A stretch of DNA of 35,052 nucleotides from Agathobaculum sp. (GTDB lineage: Bacteria; Bacillota; Clostridia; Oscillospirales; Butyricicoccaceae). A model generated the notes under the pieces. It did not search any database, was not told the DNA's origin, and saw only the letters and a list, made by a program, of their open reading frames with translations. Made by a program: the position numbers and the translations under genes. Location: contig NZ_JALFLA010000073.1 of the NCBI RefSeq assembly GCF_022775115.1, forward strand, positions 1-35,052. The letters run 5' to 3'. This document shows positions 6,794-14,209 of this stretch, one piece after another; position 1 is the stretch's first letter; each line of letters starts with the position of its first letter.

Positions 6794-6835
6794 AAACAGA
6801 ACGCCTTGCTATTTTTCAAGCAAGGCGTTCTGTTT
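6794..6835 (-). terminator. Intrinsic terminator of rlmD
   Basis: A 16-bp perfect stem (6794-6809 with 6820-6835, core ACAGAACGCCTTGC) directly follows the rlmD stop codon at 6836. In the minus direction the stem ends in TTTTGT. Confidence 0.85.
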
Positions 6836-8476
6836 TTATGATATCATCTTGAAGTGCCGCAGTGCGTCAACAATCGCATCTTCCTTTTTCTTAGGACACT
6901 GAGGAACAACGGCATCTTCCTTTTTAGACTTGTTATAGTTTTCCCGTTCTATGATACCGTATTTTTCCTTAACCTGCGCAATATACAGGCTGGAAACCTT
7001 TAATCCTAACTTTTCAAGCACATATTTCTTGATTTCAGAATAGGTCGCTTTTGCCTCGGGCGCAGTCAAATCAAGGTCATCAAGGGCCAGTTTTACATGG
7101 ATATAGTCATCAGGTGTTTTTCTAACCAAACTGACAACCGTCTCAACATGGCTCGTGCGCGGAAACAAATCAAATGCATACGCCTCCTCGAGCGTGTAGC
7201 CCGCACCGGTCAGCTCCTTAACGTCGCGCGCGAGCGTTGCCGGGTCGCAGGAGATATAGACAAGGCGCGGCGGCAGCAGCCTGAGGATCGCGTCGCGCGC
7301 GCCCTCGTCCAGCCCCTTGCGCGGCGGGTCGACGACCAACACATCAGGGTGTACCCCGGCCGCGGGCAGGCGGCGCGCGGCCTGCCCGGCATCCGCGCAG
7401 ATAAATTCGACGTTGGTCACGCCGTTGCGCGCCGCGTTGCTGCGGGCATTTTCGACCGCTTCGGGCACCAGCTCAACGCCGACTACGCGGGCGGCCTGCC
7501 CGGCCAGCGCCAGCGTGATCGTGCCTGCGCCGCAATAGAGCTCGACGACCGTCTCCGTGCCGGTCAGGCCGGCCAGCTCGACCGCGTAAGAATACAGCCG
7601 CTCGGCCTGCGCATGGTTCACCTGATAAAACGCCTCGGGCGAGAGTAGGAAGGAGTGCCCGCACAGGCGGTCCTCCAGCATTGCTTCGCCCCAGAGCACG
7701 TCTGTCCTGTCTCCAAGGATCACATTGTCCGTCCGCTGGTTGTGGTTGATGAGGATGCCGGTCAGCGACGGTTCGCACGCCCGCAGGCGGCGCACCAGCT
7801 CGTTCAGCGCGGGCATTTTGCGCGTCGCGGCGATCAGCGTGAGCTGGCTTTCGCCGCTTTTTTCACCCACGCGGACATAGATATGCCGTACCATGCCGCG
7901 CCCGGTCTGGTAGTCGAACGGCGGCACGTCAAAATCCTGCATCCACTCGCGCACGGCGGCCGCAATACGGTCGGCCTTTTCCGACTGGATGAGGCACCGC
8001 TCGACCGGCACGATGGCATGGCTGCGCGGCCGGTAAAAGCCGGTGACGATGCGGCCGTTCTCGTCCCGCCCGACCGGGTACTGCGCCTTGTTGCGGTAGT
8101 GCGCGGTGGACGGTGCGCCGGTGATGCCGCGCAAGCACGCGCCGTCCTGCCTACCGATGCGGGTGAGCGCGTCGCGCACCTTTTTTTCCTTGGCGCGCAG
8201 CTCCTCTTCGTAGGTGATGTGCTGGTAGCAGCAGCCGCCGCATTTGTCCGCCACGGGACAGGCGGGCTGCATCCGCGCGCGGGACGCTACGACCAGCCGC
8301 TCCATGCGACCAAAGGCCACATGTTTCGTCACCTTGACCAGCCGCACGTCGCACTGGTCGCCCACGGCGGTGCGCGGCACAAAAACAGCGCGCCCGTCTA
8401 TCCGGGCAACGCCCACGCCGTCAGCCGTATAATCGGTGATCTGGCAGCGGTAAACCTTATTTTTGACAAGCTCCAT
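6836..8476 (-). CDS. rlmD: 23S rRNA (uracil-5-)-methyltransferase RlmD/RumA family with C-terminal extension
   Basis: This is a TrmA/RumA-family enzyme that uses SAM to methylate C5 of a uridine, most likely U1939 of 23S rRNA. It has an N-terminal TRAM domain (~4-60) and [4Fe-4S] cysteines C73, C79, C82 and C161 (CPVADKCGGCCYQH, VERCLIQ). The SAM motif is VVELYCGAGTITLALA, followed by VVDPPRKGL and the catalytic cysteine in YISCDPATLARD. The family normally ends just after FPRTSHVETVV (near 451). Here 95 more residues follow (DDYIHVKLALDDLDL ... YNKSKKEDAVVPQ), and their DNA (6836-~7124) is AT-rich while the rest is strongly GC-rich. I infer that an element inserted in the 3' end and supplied the tail. 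The start at ATG 8476 is set by AAAGGAGG. Confidence 0.92.
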   Translation of the reverse strand: MELVKNKVYRCQITDYTADGVGVARIDGRAVFVPRTAVGDQCDVRLVKVTKHVAFGRMERLVVASRARMQPACPVADKCGGCCYQHITYEEELRAKEKKVRDALTRIGRQDGACLRGITGAPSTAHYRNKAQYPVGRDENGRIVTGFYRPRSHAIVPVERCLIQSEKADRIAAAVREWMQDFDVPPFDYQTGRGMVRHIYVRVGEKSGESQLTLIAATRKMPALNELVRRLRACEPSLTGILINHNQRTDNVILGDRTDVLWGEAMLEDRLCGHSFLLSPEAFYQVNHAQAERLYSYAVELAGLTGTETVVELYCGAGTITLALAGQAARVVGVELVPEAVENARSNAARNGVTNVEFICADAGQAARRLPAAGVHPDVLVVDPPRKGLDEGARDAILRLLPPRLVYISCDPATLARDVKELTGAGYTLEEAYAFDLFPRTSHVETVVSLVRKTPDDYIHVKLALDDLDLTAPEAKATYSEIKKYVLEKLGLKVSSLYIAQVKEKYGIIERENYNKSKKEDAVVPQCPKKKEDAIVDALRHFKMIS

Positions 8477-8513
8477 CGGACAGGCGCCTCCTTTTTACCG
8501 GTTCATATTTTGT

Positions 8514-8543
8514 ATTATAGCACAAAAGACGCGCATACTGCAA
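8514..8543 (-). promoter_or_regulatory. rlmD promoter
   Basis: On the minus strand TTGCAG (-35) and TATAAT (-10, inside TGCTATAAT) are separated by 18 bases, about 40 bases upstream of the rlmD start. Confidence 0.7.
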
Positions 8544-8562
8544 TCGAAAGGAGCGATAACGT

Positions 8563-8778
8563 ATGGATAAGAAAAAGGTTTTGGGGCATGTGCCCTTTGA
8601 TTTTCTAAATGAAATGGGGCACGATACCCGCGCGATGGAGCGCTTTTTCGAGCTGCCGCGCGATGCCCGCGAAACCCTGCTCGACACGGTTTCCACCGCA
8701 GACGAGCCGGAGGCGCGCGCGGCGCAGGCGCTCAAATCGCTTGCGCAGGGCGGCGAGGGTTACTGCGAGGAGTTTTGA
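8563..8778 (+). CDS. Small conserved-looking protein of unknown function (71 residues)
   Basis: ATG 8563 follows AAAGGAG. The protein is acidic and helical (MDKKKVLGHVPFDFLNEMGHD ... ELPRDARETLLDTVST ... ALKSLAQGGEGYCEEF). GC-rich third positions match core genes, so it is probably real. It diverges from rlmD and faces the ispF end. I recognise no domain. Confidence 0.65.
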   Translation: MDKKKVLGHVPFDFLNEMGHDTRAMERFFELPRDARETLLDTVSTADEPEARAAQALKSLAQGGEGYCEEF

Positions 8779-8803
8779 CCGGACAGGGCTTGTCCGGCGC
8801 GCT

Positions 8804-9280
8804 TCAGCCGATTTGCTCCAGCAGGCAGACGCAGTGGGCGGCAATGCCCTCCTTCGCGCCGGTAAAGCCCAGCTTTTCCTCGGTCGTCGCCTTGACCGAC
8901 ACCTGCTCGACTGCGCAGCCGATCGCGGCGGCGAGGTTTGCGCGCATTTGGTCGATATGCGGCGCGAGCTTGGGCGCTTGCGCGATGATGGTCGCATCCA
9001 GATTGCCCAGCCGCCAGCCCCGCGCCGCGACCAGCGCGGCGACGTGGCGCAAAAGCGCCAGACTATCCGCCCCGGCGAAGCGCGCGTCGGTGTCGGGAAA
9101 GTGCTTGCCGATGTCGCCGAGCGCCAGCGCGCCCAGCATGGCGTCCATCACCGCGTGGGTGAGTACGTCGGCGTCCGAGTGGCCGAGCAGACCGGTCTCA
9201 TGCGGGATATCCACCCCGCCGATGATGCATTTGCGTCCGGCGGCCAGCCGATGTACATCATAGCCGTGTCCGATCCGCAT
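8804..9280 (-). CDS. ispF: 2-C-methyl-D-erythritol 2,4-cyclodiphosphate synthase
   Basis: It catalyses cyclisation of CDP-ME 2-phosphate to MEcPP, releasing CMP, in the MEP isoprenoid pathway; the family forms cytosolic homotrimers. The start [12 protein letters not shown] is classic and places metal ligands Asp8, His10 and His42 ([10 protein letters not shown]) at the family positions. [10 protein letters not shown] and [12 protein letters not shown] are further IspF blocks. The length of 158 residues is typical. ATG 9280 shares its A with the ispD stop codon (TGATG) and lies behind GGAGGAGG, so the two enzymes are translationally coupled. The frame is open further upstream, inside ispD, without meaning. 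Confidence 0.96.
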   Translation of the reverse strand: MRIGHGYDVHRLAAGRKCIIGGVDIPHETGLLGHSDADVLTHAVMDAMLGALALGDIGKHFPDTDARFAGADSLALLRHVAALVAARGWRLGNLDATIIAQAPKLAPHIDQMRANLAAAIGCAVEQVSVKATTEEKLGFTGAKEGIAAHCVCLLEQIG

Positions 9281-9996
9281 CAAAGCTCCTCCTCCTTTTG
9301 CAAAAGCGCCTCGGCGATCAAAATATCCTCGGGTGTGGTGATCTTGATATTCTCGTAGCTGCCCGCGGTCGCGCACACGGTTTGGCCGATGGCCTCGACA
9401 GCGGCGCAGTCGTCGGTAAAGCTGCCGCCCGCCCCAGCGGCGGCGGTCAGCGCGCGCAGCAGCGTCTGCCGGGCGAACACCTGTGGGGTCTGCACTGCGC
9501 CGAGCGTGTCGCGCGGCACATCGGCCTCGATGACTCCGTTTCGCACGCGCTTGATGCTGTCTTTCAGCGGCACGATGGGTGCGGCTGCGCCGTGCTCTGC
9601 TGCCGCCTGTACAGCCGCGGTGATGACCGCATCGGACACCAATGGGCGCGCGCCGTCGTGCACGGCGATGAGCGCGGCGTCCTCGGGCGCGGCCGCAAGA
9701 CCGGCCAGCACGGAGGCCGTGCGGCTGTCACCCCCGCGCGTCACCGTGCGCAGCTTGGCGATGCCAAAGGACTGCGCAAGCGCCGCATACGTCCCGATAT
9801 CCTGCTCACGGCAGACGAGCACAATGTCCCGCACCGCGCCGCAGCGCTCAAACGCGCAGAGCGTGTGCGCCAGCACGGGCGCGCCGGCAAGCTCGATAAG
9901 CAGCTTGTTTTCGCCGCCCATGCGGCGGGACGCGCCCGCGGCCACGATGACCGCGCATACGGCGGGGGGCTCCGTCTTTTTTCGTTTTCCAAACAC
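9280..9996 (-). CDS. ispD: 2-C-methyl-D-erythritol 4-phosphate cytidylyltransferase
   Basis: It transfers CMP from CTP to MEP, two steps ahead of IspF. The nucleotide-binding signature is [19 protein letters not shown] near residue 15. Further blocks are [36 protein letters not shown] and [17 protein letters not shown] 9996 is favoured because GAGGAG lies eight bases ahead; GTG 10005, three codons upstream, is alternative but sits on the ribosome site. It has about 238 residues, normal for IspD. IspE, which acts between IspD and IspF, is not in the window. A terminator hairpin separates it from the carD-like gene, so it may depend on partial read-through or its own promoter. Confidence 0.95.
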   Translation of the reverse strand: MFGKRKKTEPPAVCAVIVAAGASRRMGGENKLLIELAGAPVLAHTLCAFERCGAVRDIVLVCREQDIGTYAALAQSFGIAKLRTVTRGGDSRTASVLAGLAAAPEDAALIAVHDGARPLVSDAVITAAVQAAAEHGAAAPIVPLKDSIKRVRNGVIEADVPRDTLGAVQTPQVFARQTLLRALTAAAGAGGSFTDDCAAVEAIGQTVCATAGSYENIKITTPEDILIAEALLQKEEEL

Positions 9997-10009
9997 AGTT
10001 TTCACTCCT

Positions 10010-10043
10010 CAAAAGGGCCTTGCAGCAAGCTGCAAAGCCCTTT
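10010..10043 (-). terminator. Terminator/attenuator between carD-like gene and ispD
   Basis: AAAGGGC (10012-10018) pairs with GCCCTTT (10037-10043), and TTGCAGC pairs with GCTGCAA inside. TTTT follows in the minus direction. It starts right after the carD-like stop codon (10048) and ends next to the ispD ribosome site. Confidence 0.7.
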
Positions 10044-10047
10044 CTGT

Positions 10048-10530
10048 TTACTCGATGTGCAGATGCGTGTCAACCAGCACGTCCGCCTGCTCCGGTGGGA
10101 TGCCGAGTGCGAAGGCCAGCTCGGAGCTGACGATCTGCCGCGCTGAAGCGAGCATTTGCTTCTCCCCGGCGGACAGGCCGCGCGCCCGGTCGCGCCCGGC
10201 AAGGCTTTTGACCACCTGCGCCACCTTGAGCGGCTCGCCCGAGCGCAGAAGCTGCATGTTTTCGCGGCAGCGCTGATTCCAGCCCTTATCTTCGCCGCAG
10301 ACAAGGCCGTCCATCCGGTGCAGCAGCGCCTCGGCCTGCGCGCGTGTGCACACCGGGCGGATGCCGAGCTTGCTGCACGAACTGACCGGCAGGAACAGCG
10401 CGGTATCGTCCAGCGCGAGCTGAAGGGCATAGTATTGTACGGGCGCGCCGTCGATGGTGCGCTCCACGATATCCTGCACCACGCCCGCGCCATGCAGGGG
10501 ATGTACGATCTGATCGCCGATCTGAAACAT
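10048..10530 (-). CDS. CarD-family transcriptional regulator
   Basis: The protein has 160 residues, starting at ATG 10530 (MFQIGDQIVHPLHGAGVV) behind GGAGGG. Residues ~1-60 are the CarD/TRCF RNA-polymerase-interacting Tudor-like domain, with the diagnostic F.iGD.iVhP.hGaGvV block and YYALQLALDDTALFLPV. The C-terminal part (ELAFALGIPPEQADVLVDTHL) is the helical domain that contacts promoter DNA. CarD-type proteins bind the RNA polymerase beta subunit and stabilise open complexes. It sits upstream of ispD-ispF, a neighbourhood I believe is common in Clostridia, although function need not be linked. Confidence 0.9.
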   Translation of the reverse strand: MFQIGDQIVHPLHGAGVVQDIVERTIDGAPVQYYALQLALDDTALFLPVSSCSKLGIRPVCTRAQAEALLHRMDGLVCGEDKGWNQRCRENMQLLRSGEPLKVAQVVKSLAGRDRARGLSAGEKQMLASARQIVSSELAFALGIPPEQADVLVDTHLHIE

Positions 10531-10552
10531 AGTCCCTCCGTTCCGGCAAGCC

Positions 10553-11131
10553 CTATATCTTATGTTTATCATACACCGGTGCGGGCGCGCTTGCAAGGCT
10601 TTTCGCATTTTGCGCGGCGGCCAGCGCGCCGATAAGCAGCAGCCAGCAGCCGCCGCCGTGCAAAAAGAGCCACGATCCCGCCGCGAGCAGGCCGAGCGTG
10701 GTCAGCGCGGCGAGCGCCCGCAGCGCCGCCGTGCCGTGTCCCCCGGCCAGATGCAAAAGCGCCATGCCGCCATCAAGCGGCGGCATGGGCAGCAGGTTGA
10801 ACACACCGAGCAGCGCGCTCGCGCCGCCGAGCCGATACCAGCCAAGAGCGCCGGCCAGAGCGGTCAACGCAAAGCTGGCCGCAGGCCCGGCCAGACAGAC
10901 CGCCGCCCGCGCGCAGCGCCCCTCGGGCAGCGTGCAGCGCAGCACCGCGCCGCAGGCAGTCAGTGTCAGCCGCTGGGCGCGGCCGCCGGCCAGATACAGC
11001 ACGAGCAGATGCGCGGCCTCGTGTACGGCGGCGGCAAGCAGGAACAGCGGCAGCACACCCGTCTGATCGACGCACCACAGCGCGGCGAGCAGCACAAGGA
11101 AGCCGTCGCGCACCTCGATCCTGCCGTGCAT
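10553..11131 (-). CDS. spoIVFB: Site-2 protease (M50), SpoIVFB-like
   Basis: This is an intramembrane zinc metalloprotease of 192 residues. Zinc ligands H37 and H41 with catalytic E38 form HEAAH inside the second hydrophobic segment, and the third ligand D120 lies in FNLLPMPPLDGG. Four to six membrane spans are visible. In Bacillus, SpoIVFB cleaves pro-sigma-K in the mother cell, held in check by SpoIVFA. The gene starts directly after the stop codon of an M23-domain membrane protein, the same order as spoIVFA-spoIVFB, which supports the assignment. A generic Rip/S2P role in another signalling pathway cannot be excluded. Confidence 0.8.
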   Translation of the reverse strand: MHGRIEVRDGFLVLLAALWCVDQTGVLPLFLLAAAVHEAAHLLVLYLAGGRAQRLTLTACGAVLRCTLPEGRCARAAVCLAGPAASFALTALAGALGWYRLGGASALLGVFNLLPMPPLDGGMALLHLAGGHGTAALRALAALTTLGLLAAGSWLFLHGGGCWLLLIGALAAAQNAKSLASAPAPVYDKHKI

Positions 11132-11869
11132 CTACGCGCTTGTCAGGTAATTGGCGGGGTCGAGCGCTGCGCCATCCTTCCACAGCTCAAGGTGCAGGTG
11201 AGGGCCGGTGGCGTTGCCCGTCTGACCGACACGCGCGATCTCCTCGCCGCATTTCACCTTATCGCCCACACCGGCCGAGATGCTGCTGCAATGCGCGTAC
11301 AGCGTGGTAAAGCCGTCCTCATGGTCGACGATCACATAGTTGCCGTAGCTCGATTCGCCGATCTCGCGCACTGTGCCGTCAGCGAACGCGCCGATCTTGA
11401 CACCCTCGTTTGCCGCAATATCCAGCCCGTAGTGAAAGCCGGGCTGGCCGGTGATCGGGCTTAAACGGCTGCCGAAATGCGAGGTCAGCGTGCCGTCGGC
11501 GGGCAGCATGTGGGTAAACTCCATCGGGTAGACAGTCTGGTCGACCGTGTCGGGAAAGAGCGTTTGCTCGCGCCCCAAAATATCGTCTGCCCCGCCGGAG
11601 GACGCCGCGTAGCCGTCCGCGCTGCTCTGCGTCTGCTGCGCGCTGAACACCTCGCTCGCGCCTGCATCACGCGCCGCGCCGCCGAACACCGCAAGCACCC
11701 GGTCGACGCCCGGCGCACCCGCCAGCACCGCAGCCGCCTTGTGCCGCAGATTGACGGCAGCGGGGGTGTCGGCATATTTGATAACGCCCGCGGCCAGCAC
11801 GAGCGCCACGACCAGCAGCAGTCCCCGTCCGCCGCTGCGCTGCGCGCGTGCCGGTCTTCTTCCTGTCAT
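11132..11869 (-). CDS. Membrane-anchored M23 (LytM) peptidase-fold protein, SpoIVFA-like
   Basis: The protein has 245 residues, starting at ATG 11869 behind AAAGGAGG. One membrane span lies near residues 16-32, a low-complexity linker covers ~45-115, and a LytM domain covers ~117-245. The LytM residues are all present: H146 and D150 (FHYGLDIA), H193 (LYAHCSS), and H224 and H226 (GPHLHLELW). It is immediately upstream of the SpoIVFB-like protease with no intergenic base, so it probably plays the SpoIVFA role of holding or regulating the protease. Intact zinc and catalytic residues raise the possibility that it also cleaves peptidoglycan peptides in the forespore intermembrane space. Confidence 0.82.
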   Translation of the reverse strand: MTGRRPARAQRSGGRGLLLVVALVLAAGVIKYADTPAAVNLRHKAAAVLAGAPGVDRVLAVFGGAARDAGASEVFSAQQTQSSADGYAASSGGADDILGREQTLFPDTVDQTVYPMEFTHMLPADGTLTSHFGSRLSPITGQPGFHYGLDIAANEGVKIGAFADGTVREIGESSYGNYVIVDHEDGFTTLYAHCSSISAGVGDKVKCGEEIARVGQTGNATGPHLHLELWKDGAALDPANYLTSA

Positions 11870-11942
11870 GTTCGCCGCCTCCTTTCACCTGCTAACAGCG
11901 TATGCGGCGGGGGACAGGGATATGCGCGGGTCGTCGGCCTGC

Positions 11943-13355
11943 TTATTCGGTCAGCGCGATGTAAATGTCGATATCGCCCTGCATATCGTCGTCACAGGTG
12001 AGATATTCCTCAAAATCGACCGTGTACGCGCGCGGCAGCGGGATGGACTGTATCTCATCCCATGCAGCGGCGGGTGCTTGATGGATGTCGCCGTGGAGGG
12101 AGAATTTGGCGTACTTACCCGCCGGTATCTCGACCTCGACAAAATCCGCCGGACAGTTCGCGGCCGGACAGCCGACAATCGCGTCATAGCTTCCGTCCGG
12201 CGCGTAGGCCGCATACAGGCCGTAGCAGGGCGTGCCGTGCTCATAGTTCAGCTTTTCGCATCCGCCGCCGCACATAAAGTCCGCCCACAGAGCGCCGATG
12301 ATTTCGGTGCATTTGGGTGGATCCTCGACAATGCGCGCCCGGAGGCCGACCACCTTCTTTGCGGGCAGGGTAACGATTTCATACTGCATAATTTTGTCCT
12401 CCTTATCGGTTGTTGTGCCAAGTATATCATTGGAATGCGGACAAGGTGCGTCCGCATTGGCGTAGAGCGCGGCAATTTTTTGCGCGGCCCGCTCCACTTG
12501 GCGGCGCATGGCGGGCGGGTGCAGCACCTCGGCGCTGCCGCCGTAGGAGAGCAGATAGCCTGTGCCCCAAGCATCCGCCGGCCAGTCGGCTCGCACGAGC
12601 AGCGAGCCATCCGGGCAGCGCTCGATCTGCGTGTGGTCAAACTCGTCGTACACGCGAAAGGCGGCCTCCGGCGCAAAGCGGATGCACAGCCGCGTCAGCG
12701 GCAGGTCATCCTGCGCGCTGTCAAGGGGCGGCGGCGCGCCGTGGTCGGCGCATGGCGTATCCAGCAGATACGCCTGCTCGATGCGGGACAGCTTGAACGT
12801 GCGGAAGGCCTGCCGTGTGCGGCACCATGCCTGCAAATACCAGGATACGCCCTTAAAGCACAGCTTGACCGGCTCGACTGTGCGGTCGGAGCGGCAGCCG
12901 TTCTGACCGTGATAGCAAAAGGACACGGCACGGTGCGCAAGGATGGCATCCCTGAGCAAATCGAACAGCGCGCGTCGCGCACCGGGCGCGCCCCAGCCGG
13001 TAAAATCCACATCGATCCAGTCGACCGTCTTGCGGCGAAACAGGGCGGACAGATGGGTCAGCAGCGCGTCGTCGCCGCCCGCGCCGGTGGCGCGCAGCGT
13101 TTGCAGCGCGCAGAGGATCTCGTCCTGCTCGCGTGCGGACAGCAGCGATTTGGACAGCACGAAATCGTCCAGCAGCCGCACGCCGCCCCCGCGGCCGCGT
13201 GCGGCGTATACCGGTACGCCTGCGGCAGAGAGCGCGTCGATATCGCGCCGCACGGTGCGCTCGGATACCTCGAGCCGCGCGGCAAGCTCGCTGACAGTCG
13301 CGCCGCCGCGCGCGAGCAGGATGTAAAGCAGTTCAAACAACCGTCCGCCTTGCAT
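11943..13355 (-). CDS. WYL-domain regulator fused in frame to a GyrI-like effector-binding domain
   Basis: The frame has 470 codons. Residues 1-60 are a DeoR/HTH_11-type winged helix (LFELLYILLARGGATVSELAARLEVSERTVRRDIDAL). Residues ~135-235 form a WYL sensor domain (HRAVSFCYHGQNG ... WYLQAWCRTRQAFRTFKLSRI), followed by the WCX tail to ~322. From Met323 a complete GyrI/AraC-effector-binding-like domain follows (MQYEIVTLPAKKVVGLRARI ... YLTCDDDMQGDIDIYIALTE, 148 residues). A perfect ribosome site lies just before Met323, and the upstream segment ends HSNDILGTTTDKEDKI, which looks like former intergenic DNA read in frame. It may therefore give one fusion, two proteins, or both. GGGAGG precedes the first ATG. 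Ligands are unknown. Confidence 0.82.
   Translation of the reverse strand: MQGGRLFELLYILLARGGATVSELAARLEVSERTVRRDIDALSAAGVPVYAARGRGGGVRLLDDFVLSKSLLSAREQDEILCALQTLRATGAGGDDALLTHLSALFRRKTVDWIDVDFTGWGAPGARRALFDLLRDAILAHRAVSFCYHGQNGCRSDRTVEPVKLCFKGVSWYLQAWCRTRQAFRTFKLSRIEQAYLLDTPCADHGAPPPLDSAQDDLPLTRLCIRFAPEAAFRVYDEFDHTQIERCPDGSLLVRADWPADAWGTGYLLSYGGSAEVLHPPAMRRQVERAAQKIAALYANADAPCPHSNDILGTTTDKEDKIMQYEIVTLPAKKVVGLRARIVEDPPKCTEIIGALWADFMCGGGCEKLNYEHGTPCYGLYAAYAPDGSYDAIVGCPAANCPADFVEVEIPAGKYAKFSLHGDIHQAPAAAWDEIQSIPLPRAYTVDFEEYLTCDDDMQGDIDIYIALTE
12387..12403 (-). promoter_or_regulatory. Internal ribosome site and ATG for the GyrI-like domain
   Basis: On the minus strand AAGGAGGAC lies about six bases before ATG 12389, which begins MQYEIVTLPAKK, a natural N-terminus for a stand-alone GyrI-like protein. 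This suggests separate or additional translation of the 3' domain (11943-12389). Confidence 0.6.
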
Positions 13356-13397
13356 GGGTGATGCCTCCCGAAAAATGGTGTGAATGGGGTCAGCATT

Positions 13398-13406
13398 ATT
13401 ATAGCA
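13398..13406 (-). promoter_or_regulatory. Extended -10 promoter of the WYL regulator gene
   Basis: TGCTATAAT on the minus strand lies about 43 bases upstream of ATG 13355. No good -35 hexamer is visible at 17 bases. Confidence 0.5.
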
Positions 13407-13434
13407 GAAAAACCGGACAAATGCTGTCCGGTTT
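13405..13434 (-). terminator. Terminator-like hairpin upstream of the WYL gene
   Basis: AAACCGGACA (13410-13419) pairs with TGTCCGGTTT (13425-13434) around a 5-base loop. In the minus direction the stem runs into TTTTTCTG. It would stop transcripts coming from the 13.4-13.6 kb intergenic region. Confidence 0.6.
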
Positions 13435-13637
13435 CAGCTTGTCGAAAAAGTCCCCGCGCCGCAGCGCGCATGAAATAGAACATTGTGGCGTGCCGCAATG
13501 TTCATAAAACCCGGGAGCATGTATCACGGTTTTTATACAGATCGACGAAGAATTGTACCCGTAGGGCGCAGTTCGGAGTCGGAATTTCGATTGAAGCTGT
13601 AGTTTCAATCGAGAGGCTGTCCGGTTTATTTGCTGAC
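13435..13637. other. Gene-free stretch with two further hairpins (possible small RNA)
   Basis: I see no gene here. GAACATTG (13478-13485) pairs with CAATGTTC (13496-13503), and TCGATTGAA (13587-13595) pairs perfectly with TTCAATCGA (13604-13612). The 12-base string GCTGTCCGGTTT occurs at both ends (13423-13434 and 13616-13627). The stretch lies between two terminators on the minus strand. Confidence 0.45.
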
Positions 13638-13671
13638 AGAAAAAGCGCCCGGAACAACGTTCCGGACGCTT
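13638..13671 (-). terminator. Terminator of the HPr-like gene
   Basis: CCGGAAC (13649-13655) with GTTCCGG (13659-13665) and AAGCG (13643-13647) with CGCTT (13667-13671) form a long stem with one mismatch. TTTTTCTG follows in the minus direction. It lies 17 bases after the HPr-like stop codon. Confidence 0.8.
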
Positions 13672-13688
13672 GTGCGCGGGGGTATGGC

Positions 13689-13928
13689 TTACTCGTCGTC
13701 GATTTCCAGATAGTCGGCCAGATCCTTGAACAGCGCGGACGGGTCAACGTCGTCCTCCAGCACGATCTGCAGCGGCTCGTTGAGCGAGAGCAGGAACATG
13801 CCGAGCAGGCTCTTGGCGTCCACCATGCCGCTCTTGCCGTGGATCCAGATATCAAAGCCGTATTGGGTGACGATCTTGTTGATCTGCTGGATATCGTCTG
13901 TGTTCTTGACGCGAATACCTCTTGTCAT
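13689..13928 (-). CDS. HPr-like protein without the phosphorylatable histidine
   Basis: The protein has 79 residues, starting at ATG 13928 behind TAGGAGG. The middle of the protein, GKSGMVDAKSLLGMFLLSL, matches the HPr block around regulatory Ser46 (here Ser40), and the alpha/beta layout fits the HPr fold. The N-terminal GLHARPA motif that carries His15 is missing: the region reads NTDDIQQINKIVTQYGFDI. It therefore cannot relay phosphate from PEP in the normal way. Small HPr-fold proteins of this kind are frequent in Clostridia and their role is unknown; a Crh-like regulatory role through Ser40 is possible. It is monocistronic, with its own promoter and terminator. Confidence 0.85.
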   Translation of the reverse strand: MTRGIRVKNTDDIQQINKIVTQYGFDIWIHGKSGMVDAKSLLGMFLLSLNEPLQIVLEDDVDPSALFKDLADYLEIDDE

Positions 13929-13964
13929 CGTATGTACCTCCTAAGTCGTGATCCGAATCGTATC

Positions 13965-13988
13965 TTTCTGCTATCATTATAGCAGAAA
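13965..13988 (-). promoter_or_regulatory. Promoter of the HPr-like gene overlapped by a perfect palindrome
   Basis: TTTCTGCTAT (13965-13974) and ATAGCAGAAA (13979-13988) form a 10-bp inverted repeat. It includes the minus-strand -10 box TATAAT (13976-13981). A dyad across the -10 box suggests a repressor site. Confidence 0.55.
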
Positions 13989-14130
13989 AGCCGAGAAAGA
14001 AAAGCATTTTTTATGGATTTTCGTATTTTCATCATTTTGAGTCCCTGCACGGTCAGTTGGGCAGTGGATTTGTGCTATATGCATAAATGGATATAATAAA
14101 AATTATGCAATATGCGATTGATGGCAGAGA

Positions 14131-14166
14131 CAAAGCAAAAGGCTCCGGCGCGGGTGCGCCGAAGCC
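14131..14166 (-). terminator. Terminator of aspS
   Basis: GGCTCCGGCGC (14141-14151) pairs with GCGCCGAAGCC (14156-14166) with one mismatch. TTTTGCTTTG follows in the minus direction. It lies 44 bases after the aspS stop codon; 13929-14130 otherwise holds only the HPr-like promoter. Confidence 0.75.
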
Positions 14167-14209
14167 GGGTGGATGCGTTTTGTTTGCAAGGCTCTGCGCC
14201 GGGCGGCGT

